A stretch of DNA of 5,468 bases from Chlamydiae bacterium RIFCSPHIGHO2_12_FULL_49_9 (GCA_001794935.1 MGLY01000051.1:1-5468), one strand, 5' to 3'. Positions 1 through 5,455 are shown, counted from the first letter of the stretch. Program-made: numbers and translations. Notes: generated from the sequence alone by a model not told the origin.

Positions 1-397
1 CAAAACTCACCTCGCCCACCGTCTCTTCGTCGGCGCTTCCCAAGCGCAGACCATGGGCCGCTATTGTTTTTTCATCGGTTGTCGTGAGCCTGGCCGATTT
101 TTTTCTCTCTAAAATATCAATGGCAGCCGGCTCTTCCGGATTGGGCAAAGGCGCTTCTTCTTTTTCTTCGATGACTGGGGCGTTGAATTCTGCGCTCGAG
201 GGGCTTGCCAAAAACTTTTGAAAAGAGGCTATAGCATCTGTGATGCGATCTTCGTCGTGAACCCAGAGTTGATAGGACATGTGGCCGGACGCAGAATCAA
301 ATGACACCTCGCAGCTGCTTGTAACCCCTTGCCGCTTCAGATAAGAGGCGAGTCGTCTCGCGTCATTTTCATTGGATAGTGTGCCGATTAAACGCAT
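1..397 (-). CDS. Probable rhomboid-family intramembrane serine protease (GlpG-like), N-terminal part only, cut by the window edge
   Basis: The minus strand is open from an ATG at 397 to the left edge and gives 132 codons, beginning MRLIGTLSNENDARRLASYL. Residues 1-70 resemble the cytoplasmic NRho domain of GlpG-type rhomboids: a short beta strand, an 'A..L..YL..QG' helix, a 'YQLWVHDEDRI' segment (GlpG has a similar 'VWLADESQ' stretch) and a helix ending 'FQKFLASPSS'. Residues 75-95 form an acidic, proline-rich linker, then a charged stretch. No membrane helix appears before the edge, so the catalytic Ser/His segments would lie outside the window. The start is firm on the upstream side because an in-frame TGA (400-398) directly precedes the ATG. 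No clear Shine-Dalgarno site is seen, so coupling to upstream translation is plausible. Family rhomboids cleave membrane proteins within the bilayer. The assignment rests only on the N-terminal domain; another small alpha/beta signalling-type domain is possible. Confidence 0.6.
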   Translation of the reverse strand, partial: MRLIGTLSNENDARRLASYLKRQGVTSSCEVSFDSASGHMSYQLWVHDEDRITDAIASFQKFLASPSSAEFNAPVIEEKEEAPLPNPEEPAAIDILERKKSARLTTTDEKTIAAHGLRLGSADEETVGEVSF

Positions 398-450
398 TCA
401 TTAACCCGAGAGGTAAAAAGATGACAATCTGCTTGCTGCGGCTTCATCAT
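388..450 (-). CDS. Possible 20-codon bridging micro-ORF between rfaE2 and the rhomboid-like gene
   Basis: A short minus-strand frame runs from an ATG at 450-448 to a TAA at 390-388 and would encode MMKPQQADCHLFTSRVNECV. Its ATG overlaps the TGA of the rfaE2-like gene (ATGA arrangement). It is preceded by a strong GAGGGAG site at 458-464, seven bases before the ATG. Its stop lies ten bases inside the next gene, whose own ATG at 397 has no clear ribosome site. The layout fits a leader peptide that hands ribosomes from rfaE2 to the downstream gene. No protein family is recognised and the peptide itself may have no function. A frame this short could be chance, so confidence that it is translated is low. 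Confidence 0.27.
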   Translation of the reverse strand: MMKPQQADCHLFTSRVNECV

Positions 451-1043
451 ATCAATTCTCCCTCGTCGCCCATAGTGCTACTATGGGGCTCCTCATTCGA
501 ACCGCTAGCGCTTTGATCTGATTTTGCCTCGCTGACGCATATTATCCCCTTTTTATCTCTCGCGTTAATGATCTTTTCCACAATCAACGAGGTCGCAAGC
601 CCCGGAATTCTCCTCACTAAATGGAGTTTTCCCCCGTAAGATTTCACTGTTTCCGCCTCAATGCAATTTTCCCCGTATTCGGCGCCATTTACATGGACGT
701 CGGGCTTGATCTTTGATAACAAAGCCCTCGGATCGGTTTCTTCAAACCAGGTCACATAGTCGACAAATTCTAAAGCCGCCATCATCTCGAGCCTATAGCA
801 TAAAGGGACAATTGGACGCTTGGGGCTTTTAAAAGTCCGGATCGACGCGTCGGAATTCAGGGCAACGAGAAGCACATCCGCCTGCTTGGAAGCCTCGTGG
901 ATCATGAAGAGGTGTCCTGCGTGCAAAAGATCAAAAGAGCCGTTCAGCGTCGCGAGTGTGAGTCCCTGCGAGCGCAAAAAGGCTACTTTTTCCTCAAGGC
1001 GCTCTGGCTCTACGAGTTTTTTTTCGAGCCACTCTGGCGCCAT
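447..1043 (-). CDS. rfaE2: RfaE2/HldE-type sugar-phosphate nucleotidyltransferase (D-beta-heptose 1-phosphate adenylyltransferase-like)
   Basis: This 198-residue cytosolic protein is a stand-alone cytidylyltransferase-fold enzyme. Family members transfer AMP from ATP to D-glycero-beta-D-manno-heptose 1-phosphate, giving the ADP-heptose used in lipopolysaccharide. Visible motifs in order are LNGSFDLLHAGH (33-44, with the nucleotide-binding HxGH), VALNSDASI (60-68), RLEMMAALEFVDYV (84-97), KPDVHVNGAEY (113-123), GGKL (137-140) and a TSLIVEKI end (151-158) in place of the usual STTxII. The family motif TNGCFD is changed to LNGSFD. No ribokinase-like domain is fused, unlike E. coli HldE, so a separate kinase would be needed. 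Residues 160-198 are a polar, probably disordered tail beyond the family core. The start at 1043 lies 50 nt inside lon and is supported by family-like N-terminal sequence (KLVEPERLEEKVAFLRSQG) and a purine-rich AAAGAGAAAGAAC leader. Activity on a different sugar or on glycerol phosphate cannot be excluded. Confidence 0.85.
   Translation of the reverse strand: MAPEWLEKKLVEPERLEEKVAFLRSQGLTLATLNGSFDLLHAGHLFMIHEASKQADVLLVALNSDASIRTFKSPKRPIVPLCYRLEMMAALEFVDYVTWFEETDPRALLSKIKPDVHVNGAEYGENCIEAETVKSYGGKLHLVRRIPGLATSLIVEKIINARDKKGIICVSEAKSDQSASGSNEEPHSSTMGDEGELI
468..489 (-). promoter_or_regulatory. Stable hairpin in the last codons of rfaE2, just upstream of the micro-ORF ribosome site
   Basis: CCCATAG (469-475) and CTATGGG (481-487) are a perfect 7-bp inverted repeat around a 5-base loop. 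The stem extends by one G-C pair (468/489) if base 488 is bulged. In the mRNA the stem ends four bases before the GAGGGAG ribosome site of the micro-ORF. It lacks a following U tract, so it is not a typical terminator. It could affect translation of the downstream ORFs, pausing or mRNA stability. It lies in coding sequence, so chance is possible. Confidence 0.4.
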
Positions 1044-3495
1044 GTTCTTTCTCTTTCGGAAATGCTATTTTAAATACTTCGTCGTAGTAATCGACAAAAT
1101 GAACTTCGATCCCCTTTTTGAGGTAATCGGGAAGCTCATCGTAATCTCTCAAATTCTCTTTCGGAAAAACCAAAGTGTCCACTTTAGATCTTCTCGCTGC
1201 AATGAGCTTTTCTTTGAGGCCTCCAATCGGAAGCACCTTCCCCGTCAAGGTCAACTCTCCCGTCATCCCGAGGTTTTCTCGGATCGGCTTGCCCAGAAGA
1301 AGAGAAAAAAGAGCCGTCACCATCGTGATCCCGGCGGACGGACCGTCTTTGGGAGTCGCCCCTTCCGGAATGTGAATGTGCACTTGCGATTTTTCAAAGA
1401 AAGGAGCATCCGAAAATTTTGCGATGTTGCTCTGCGCATAAGTCCAAGCGATCTGCGCCGACTCCTTCATCACATCGCCCGCTTGACCCGTCAGCTTGAA
1501 ATCCGTTTTTTCAGCCGGATATTTTGTCGTCTCGATGTACAGGGTAGCCCCTCCCATCGACGTCCAGGCAAGTCCCGTCGCAACACCCACCGGATTGACG
1601 TTATAGTATCGATCGCTTGTAAAGATCGGTTTGCCCAAAAACTCGGTCAGGTTCTTCTCGGAGATCACTGCCTGTCCCAATTTTTTATCTTTTGGCAGCC
1701 GCGCGATTTTCACCGCCACTTTTCGAAGAATTTTCTTGATGTTGTTCTCGAGCGTTCTGACGCCCGCTTCTCTTGCGTAGCCATTGATGATCTCGGCGAG
1801 CGCCCCTTTCGTGAAGGAGACATCTCCCGCCCTAAGTCCCATCAATTTTCTGTTTCTCGGGACGAGATACTTGGAAGCGATTTCGATCTTTTCCGCCTGG
1901 ATGTATCCGGAAAGGCGGAGCATCTCCATTCGGTCTTTGAGCGGCTCCGGGATCGTGTCCAAAACGTTTGCGGTCACAATGAAAAGGACGTTCGACAGAT
2001 CGCAAGGAACGTCCAGATAATGATCGAGAAAGTCTTTGTTTTGCTCCGGATCGAGCACCTCTAAAAGAGCCGATGCCGGATCTCCATGATAGCTCGCTCC
2101 CATTTTATCCACCTCGTCGAGCATGATGACCGGATTGGCCGTCTGGGTGTATTTGAGCGCCTGAACGAGCTTGCCGGGCATTGCGCCAATGTAAGTGCGC
2201 CGATGCCCCTTGATTTCCGCTTCGTCTCTCATGCCGCCGACAGAAAAGCGGTAGAATTTCCGGTTGAGCGCGCGCGCGACGCTTTTGCCGATGCTCGTCT
2301 TACCAACGCCGGGAGGCCCCACCAAGCAGATGATGCTCCCTTTGACGCCACCGGTCAATTTGCCGACGCCGATGAATTCCAAAATCCGCTCTTTGATGTC
2401 TTTAAGACCGTAGTGATCGTGCTCCAAAATCTCTTCAGCTTTTTTCAAATCGTGCGTCTCTTTTGAGTAAATGCCCCAAGGAATGATAGTAAGCCAATCG
2501 ACGTAGTTGCGGCAAACGCCGTATTCTGCGGATTGCATTTCGAGCGTGCTGAGCTTGTCCATCTCTTCGCGGATCACCTTCATGACAGACTCGGGGACCT
2601 TTCTCTTTTTCAGCCGCTCCTCAAATTTTTCGATCTCGAGCGTCTTGTCGTCTTTTTCCATCCCGAGCTCTTTTTTAATCGCTTTGAGCTGCTCGCGGAG
2701 GAAAAATTCGCGCTGCGTTTTCGAAATAGTCGCCTCGATCCTCTGGTTGATCGTGCTCTGCAGCTTGCTGATATCGAGCTCTTTTTTCAAAAGAAGGAGC
2801 GCTTTATCGATCCTCTTTTCAATGTCAAAGGTCTCCAACACATCCTGCAGCTCTTCTCTTGTCGCAGTTGTGAGCGCAACGGCAAAGTCGGCGAGTCTTC
2901 CCGGCTCGGTAAAATCGGAGTGGCCCAAAAAGATCTGCAATTCCTCTTTGAAAAGAGGATTGAGCTTGAGGAGCTCTTTGATCGTCGTGATGATGCTGAT
3001 CGAATAGGCTTTGAGTTCTCTCGATAAATGTTCTGTTGGTGTGTCGTTGTGGTATTTGACTTTCGCTGCGAGATATTTGTTTTTCACAGGCTTATCGATG
3101 ATCACCCGCTTTTCCATGTTGAGGACGACTTGGGCGCCCCCCTGCTCCATCGGAATGATCCGCAAAATGCGGGCGACAACGCCGACGTTGTGCAAATCGT
3201 CGATGCCGATTTTATAGATGTTGATGTCCTCTTGGTGCGTGAGGAACAGGCCGACGCATTTGTGATCGGTTTTGGCGATGATTTTGAGCACCTCGTAGTA
3301 CATGCCGGGCTCAATGACAATGGGGGCTGCCATTCCAGGGAAAAAAGGGCGCCTATTGAGCGGCAAAAGATAGAGCTGATCGGGGTAGGGAAGACCAGGC
3401 AAAAGAGTTTTTTTTTCTTGCTTGGAGACCTCGATCGGCTCGATCTCGGGTTCCTCGGGAGGAACATCTTTATTCTGGAGCAGTTCGTCGTTCAA
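994..3495 (-). CDS. lon: ATP-dependent protease La (Lon), complete
   Basis: The 833-residue product is a LonA-type AAA+ serine protease. It assembles as a cytoplasmic hexamer and degrades misfolded and specific regulatory proteins using ATP. Domains in order are a charged N-terminal extension (1-35), the LON substrate-binding domain (from LYLLPLNRRPFFPG, 41-54, to about 240), a coiled-coil-rich linker (about 240-350), the AAA+ module and the protease domain (about 630-813). In the AAA+ module, Walker A is GPPGVGKTS (393-401), Walker B is VIMLDEVDK (456-464), the likely arginine finger is R522 and sensor 2 lies in REAGVR (575-580). The catalytic serine is S720 in PKDGPSAG and the lysine is K763 in GLKEKL; their spacing of 43 residues equals that of E. 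coli S679/K722. The product is about 50 residues longer than E. coli Lon (784), through the N-terminal extension and a basic tail (817-833) encoded where rfaE2 overlaps. The start is TTG, chosen because GAGGT lies four bases before it, an in-frame stop lies upstream and the first internal ATG (codon 55) would cut into the LON domain. Confidence 0.97.
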   Translation of the reverse strand: MNDELLQNKDVPPEEPEIEPIEVSKQEKKTLLPGLPYPDQLYLLPLNRRPFFPGMAAPIVIEPGMYYEVLKIIAKTDHKCVGLFLTHQEDINIYKIGIDDLHNVGVVARILRIIPMEQGGAQVVLNMEKRVIIDKPVKNKYLAAKVKYHNDTPTEHLSRELKAYSISIITTIKELLKLNPLFKEELQIFLGHSDFTEPGRLADFAVALTTATREELQDVLETFDIEKRIDKALLLLKKELDISKLQSTINQRIEATISKTQREFFLREQLKAIKKELGMEKDDKTLEIEKFEERLKKRKVPESVMKVIREEMDKLSTLEMQSAEYGVCRNYVDWLTIIPWGIYSKETHDLKKAEEILEHDHYGLKDIKERILEFIGVGKLTGGVKGSIICLVGPPGVGKTSIGKSVARALNRKFYRFSVGGMRDEAEIKGHRRTYIGAMPGKLVQALKYTQTANPVIMLDEVDKMGASYHGDPASALLEVLDPEQNKDFLDHYLDVPCDLSNVLFIVTANVLDTIPEPLKDRMEMLRLSGYIQAEKIEIASKYLVPRNRKLMGLRAGDVSFTKGALAEIINGYAREAGVRTLENNIKKILRKVAVKIARLPKDKKLGQAVISEKNLTEFLGKPIFTSDRYYNVNPVGVATGLAWTSMGGATLYIETTKYPAEKTDFKLTGQAGDVMKESAQIAWTYAQSNIAKFSDAPFFEKSQVHIHIPEGATPKDGPSAGITMVTALFSLLLGKPIRENLGMTGELTLTGKVLPIGGLKEKLIAARRSKVDTLVFPKENLRDYDELPDYLKKGIEVHFVDYYDEVFKIAFPKEKEHGARVARKKTRRARAP

Positions 3496-3574
3496 ATAGA
3501 CCTCAAGAAATAGGTAAAAAACTCAAGCTTATCACCCTTTTAAAAAAATTGCAAAGTTGAGATACTGCTCCTCC
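3496..3574. promoter_or_regulatory. Divergent control region between lon and tsaB
   Basis: This 79-bp AT-rich gap separates two divergently read genes, so it should hold promoters for both. On the minus strand, TTGCAA (3554-3549), a 17-base spacer and TAAGCT (3531-3526) form a weak sigma70-type candidate for lon. On the plus strand, GATACT (3561-3566) could be a -10 element for tsaB; with it, transcription would begin almost at the ATG (3575) and the mRNA would be nearly leaderless, consistent with the absence of a Shine-Dalgarno site. Its -35 (TTTTAA, 3538-3543) is poor. I see no CIRCE-like repeat. The region is well supported as intergenic; the individual boxes are weak. Confidence 0.4.
3500..3504 (-). 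promoter_or_regulatory. Ribosome binding site that fixes the TTG start of lon
   Basis: Read on the minus strand, GAGGT stands four bases before the TTG at 3495-3493. No ATG or GTG start is available upstream in frame before a TGA, and the next in-frame ATG is 54 codons downstream inside the conserved LON domain. The site therefore decides the start. Confidence 0.6.
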
Positions 3575-3961
3575 ATGAAAACCCTAATTTTTGAAACAAG
3601 CGGCGAAAAAAACGGGATTCTCCTCGCCGACGGGGGGACGCCGATCGCTTTCCTCCCGCTGCCGGGAGGCCCCGAGCTCTCAAAAAGGCTGGCGAGTGAG
3701 ACTCACGCCCTCCTCAAAGCCCACGCCTTTCTCCCCGAGCTCATCGCCATCGCGACGGGCCCCGGTTCCTATACCGGAATCCGCGTCGGAGCCGCCCTCG
3801 CTAAGGCCCTTGCTTTCGGCTGGCAGATCCCCTTCATCGGCTATCCAAGCGCTCCCCTTGATCCACATCTCCTCGCCTCCCTTGTTTATAAGAAATTTCT
3901 TGAAGAAGGCGCCACCCCCCTTATCCTCGATTACCTTGATCAAAACCATTTATTGCACTAA
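3575..3961 (+). CDS. tsaB: TsaB (YeaZ-like) subunit of the t6A tRNA-modification complex, unusually short
   Basis: The 128-residue protein belongs to the ASKHA-fold TsaB family. TsaB is the non-catalytic partner of TsaD which, with TsaE, makes N6-threonylcarbamoyladenosine at position 37 of ANN-decoding tRNAs in the cytosol. The N-terminal strand MKTLIFETSGEKNGILL and the signature ATGPGSYTGIRVGAALAKALA (60-80) are clear. Typical TsaB is about 220-230 residues. Here the signature lobe is followed directly by HLLASLVYKKFLEEG plus ILDYL (98-121), which resembles the extreme C-terminus of full-length TsaB, so about 100 middle residues appear to be missing. Only 44 bp separate the stop from rpsU, so no remnant is present and a frameshift does not explain it. 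The ATG at 3575 is preferred to an in-frame TTG at 3557, because residues before MKTLIFETS do not fit the family. There is no Shine-Dalgarno site; CTCCTCC directly precedes the ATG. Confidence 0.85.
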   Translation: MKTLIFETSGEKNGILLADGGTPIAFLPLPGGPELSKRLASETHALLKAHAFLPELIAIATGPGSYTGIRVGAALAKALAFGWQIPFIGYPSAPLDPHLLASLVYKKFLEEGATPLILDYLDQNHLLH

Positions 3962-3964
3962 GAT
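3936..3964 (+). promoter_or_regulatory. Predicted sigma70-type promoter for rpsU-dnaJ overlapping the tsaB stop
   Basis: TTGATC (3936-3941) matches 4 of 6 bases of the -35 consensus. After an ideal 17-base spacer, TAAGAT (3959-3964) matches 4 of 6 bases of the -10 consensus. The start of transcription would fall near 3971, giving a leader of about 35 bases before rpsU. The tsaB stop TAA forms the first half of the -10 box. It would let rpsU-dnaJ be expressed independently of tsaB. Confidence 0.5.
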
Positions 3965-4005
3965 AGAGTCCATCTTTTAAAACTAACTGAAAGGGAACCA
4001 GGAAA

Positions 4006-4200
4006 ATGCCCAGTGTAAAAGTACGTATCGGCGAGCCGATTGACAAAGCTCTTCGCGCTCTTAAGAAAAAACTAGACAAAGAAGGGATCATGAAAGCCGC
4101 AAAAGCGCACCGCTTTTATGACAAACCTTCCGTAAAGAGCAGACTGAAGTCAAAAGCTGCCACAAAACGGACAAAAACCGCTCTTCGACGCGGCTACTAA
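4006..4200 (+). CDS. rpsU: 30S ribosomal protein S21
   Basis: This 64-residue, strongly basic protein is S21 (bS21), a small-subunit protein that binds near the 3' end of 16S rRNA and the mRNA platform and helps translation initiation. The start MPSVKVRIGEPIDKALRALK is typical for the family, followed by KLDKEGIMKAAKAHRFYDKPS, the bacterial S21 core, and a Lys/Arg-rich tail with KSRLKSKAATKRTK. The length is slightly below the E. coli protein (71) and usual for chlamydial forms. AGGA lies two bases before the ATG and AAGGG ten bases before, so the ribosome site is modest. The gene lies 44 bp after tsaB and 12 bp before dnaJ and is probably co-transcribed with dnaJ. In many bacteria rpsU is linked to dnaG and rpoD instead; the link to dnaJ is a chlamydia-like arrangement. 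Confidence 0.97.
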   Translation: MPSVKVRIGEPIDKALRALKKKLDKEGIMKAAKAHRFYDKPSVKSRLKSKAATKRTKTALRRGY

Positions 4201-4204
4201 ACAT

Positions 4205-4212
4205 CTCCTCCT
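4205..4212 (+). promoter_or_regulatory. Pyrimidine-rich CTCCTCCT in place of a Shine-Dalgarno site before dnaJ
   Basis: The 12 bases between rpsU and dnaJ contain CTCCTCCT immediately before the ATG. This is the opposite of a ribosome-binding site: it resembles the anti-Shine-Dalgarno end of 16S rRNA. The dnaJ start itself is certain from the J-domain sequence, so initiation probably depends on coupling to rpsU or on an SD-independent route. The same CTCCTCC heptamer stands directly before the tsaB ATG (3568-3574). Confidence 0.45.
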
Positions 4213-5388
4213 ATGAAAGATTACTATGCCACCCTAGGCGTTTCCCGAGAGGCAAGCGCCGACGAGATCAAGAAAGCCTACCGAAAGAAGGCGCTCGAGT
4301 GCCATCCCGATCGCAATCCGGGCGATCCGAAGGCAGAGGCTCTCTTCAAACGGGTCTCTGAAGCCTACGAAGTTCTCAGCGACGAGAATCGACGCCGCGT
4401 CTATGACCAATATGGAGAAGAGGGTCTTCGGGGGAGCTCGATGGGCGGCGGAGGACAAGGCGGGTTCCCCGGTGGTTTTTCATCGATGGAAGAGGCGCTT
4501 CGCACCTTCATGGGCGCCTTCGGCGGCGCCGGCCATGGCGGCAGAGGAGAGTCGATCTTCGATTCTTTCTTCGGCGGCGGCGGATTTGAAGAGGCGGATG
4601 CAGGCCCTCGCAAAGGGACGAGCAAGAAAGCGACCGTTCAGATCACTTTTGAAGAGGCTGCCAAGGGCACTGAAAAAGAGCTCGCCATCAACAACTTCGC
4701 GACTTGCGAAGCCTGCAACGGGCTCGGCGCCAAATCGAGAAGCGGCATCAGAACCTGCTCCACTTGCCAAGGCAAGGGGCAGGTCTATCAGAGCCGCGGA
4801 TTTTTCAGCATGTCGAGCGGCTGTCCCCATTGCGGCGGCACCGGTCACGTGATCACAGATCCTTGCAAAAAGTGCGGCGGCGCCGGCAGGACAAAGGAGA
4901 AGCAGCGCATCAAGATCCGCATTCCGGCGGGCGTGGATACCGGCATGCGGCTCAAAATGAGCGGCTACGGCGACGCGGGAGAGGCGGGCGGCCCAGCCGG
5001 CGATCTCTACGTCTACATCGAAGTGGCTCCCCACAACGCCTTTAAGCGCGAAGGAGACGATGTCTATCTCGATCTTCCGATTTCCTTTACCGAAGCTGCC
5101 CTCGGATGCAAAAAAGAAGTTCCGACTCCCCTTGGCGAGTCGTGCCGCATTCAGATTCCCGAGGGAACTCAAAATGGCAAACTCCTGCGAGTGAGCTCCA
5201 AAGGCTTTCCCAACGTGCATGGGCAAGGACATGGCGATCTGATCATCAAAATCTCCGTCGAAACCCCTGTCAAACTCTCTGAAAAGCAAAAGCTGCTGCT
5301 TCGCTCTTTTGAAGATTTAGAGGCACCTCAAAACTATCCCAGAAAAAAGACCTTTTTGGAAATGATCAAGGTTTTTTTTTCGGCCTAG
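4213..5388 (+). CDS. dnaJ: Chaperone protein DnaJ (Hsp40, type I), complete
   Basis: The 391-residue product is a full type I J-protein. It delivers unfolded clients to DnaK (Hsp70) and stimulates its ATPase, with GrpE completing the cycle in the cytoplasm. The J domain spans about 1-70 (MKDYYATLGV start) with the essential HPD at 31-33. A Gly/Phe-rich linker follows (about 73-131). The zinc-binding domain has all four CxxCxGxG repeats, beginning at C165, C182, C204 and C218. The client-binding C-terminal beta domains run from about 228 to 355, and a short helical tail ends IKVFFSA. Length and domain order are normal and no key residue is missing. The ATG at 4213 is fixed by the canonical J-domain start. 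The gene follows rpsU by 12 bp and probably shares its transcript. No CIRCE operator is seen upstream, so HrcA control is not evident here. Confidence 0.98.
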   Translation: MKDYYATLGVSREASADEIKKAYRKKALECHPDRNPGDPKAEALFKRVSEAYEVLSDENRRRVYDQYGEEGLRGSSMGGGGQGGFPGGFSSMEEALRTFMGAFGGAGHGGRGESIFDSFFGGGGFEEADAGPRKGTSKKATVQITFEEAAKGTEKELAINNFATCEACNGLGAKSRSGIRTCSTCQGKGQVYQSRGFFSMSSGCPHCGGTGHVITDPCKKCGGAGRTKEKQRIKIRIPAGVDTGMRLKMSGYGDAGEAGGPAGDLYVYIEVAPHNAFKREGDDVYLDLPISFTEAALGCKKEVPTPLGESCRIQIPEGTQNGKLLRVSSKGFPNVHGQGHGDLIIKISVETPVKLSEKQKLLLRSFEDLEAPQNYPRKKTFLEMIKVFFSA

Positions 5389-5424
5389 TGAATCGCTTTA
5401 AAAGTTCTCACAGCTCTGATTTCA

Positions 5425-5455
5425 TATAGCCCCCCCTTATGGGCTGACTGCTATA
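5425..5455. repeat. Two mutually exclusive inverted repeats downstream of dnaJ
   Basis: TATAGC (5425-5430) and GCTATA (5450-5455) are perfect 6-bp inverted arms around 19 bases. Within the same stretch, AGCCC (5428-5432) can instead pair with GGGCT (5441-5445) over an 8-base loop. The two pairings share bases 5428-5430 and so compete. No T run follows on either strand, so it is not a standard intrinsic terminator, although it is the only stem candidate between the dnaJ stop and the window edge. TATACT at 5452-5457, preceded by TGC, could also be an extended -10 box for a gene to the right, but no convincing -35 is present. Confidence 0.35.

Noticed and set aside
415..448. Intrinsic terminator between rfaE2 and the rhomboid-like gene (minus strand stem plus T5)
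   Set aside because: GATGA (448-444) and TCATC (424-420) are followed by five T, but the stem is only 5 bp, AT-rich and has a 19-base loop, so it is too weak to call.
820..2064. A 414-codon open frame on the plus strand opposite lon and rfaE2
   Set aside because: It is antisense to the conserved AAA+ and protease regions of Lon, its translation is rich in Arg, Ser, His and Phe with no recognisable domain, and it has no convincing ribosome site. It is a shadow of lon codon use.
3102..3467. A 121-codon minus-strand frame within the start of lon
   Set aside because: It is an alternative reading of lon's own N-terminal region and gives Ser/Arg-rich sequence with no domain; the lon frame carries the conserved LON domain.
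3557..3574. Upstream TTG start for tsaB adding six residues
   Set aside because: The added residues (MRYCSS) have no family match, the ATG at 3575 begins exactly at the first conserved strand, and no Shine-Dalgarno site supports the TTG.
3496..4212. CIRCE or other heat-shock operator upstream of lon, rpsU or dnaJ
   Set aside because: I looked for TTAGCACTC-type arms with a 9-base spacer in both non-coding gaps and found none.
4480..5289. A 269-codon open frame on the minus strand opposite dnaJ
   Set aside because: The translation is Ala-rich low-complexity sequence mirrored from DnaJ Gly/Ala codons, with no domain. DnaJ on the other strand has every expected motif.
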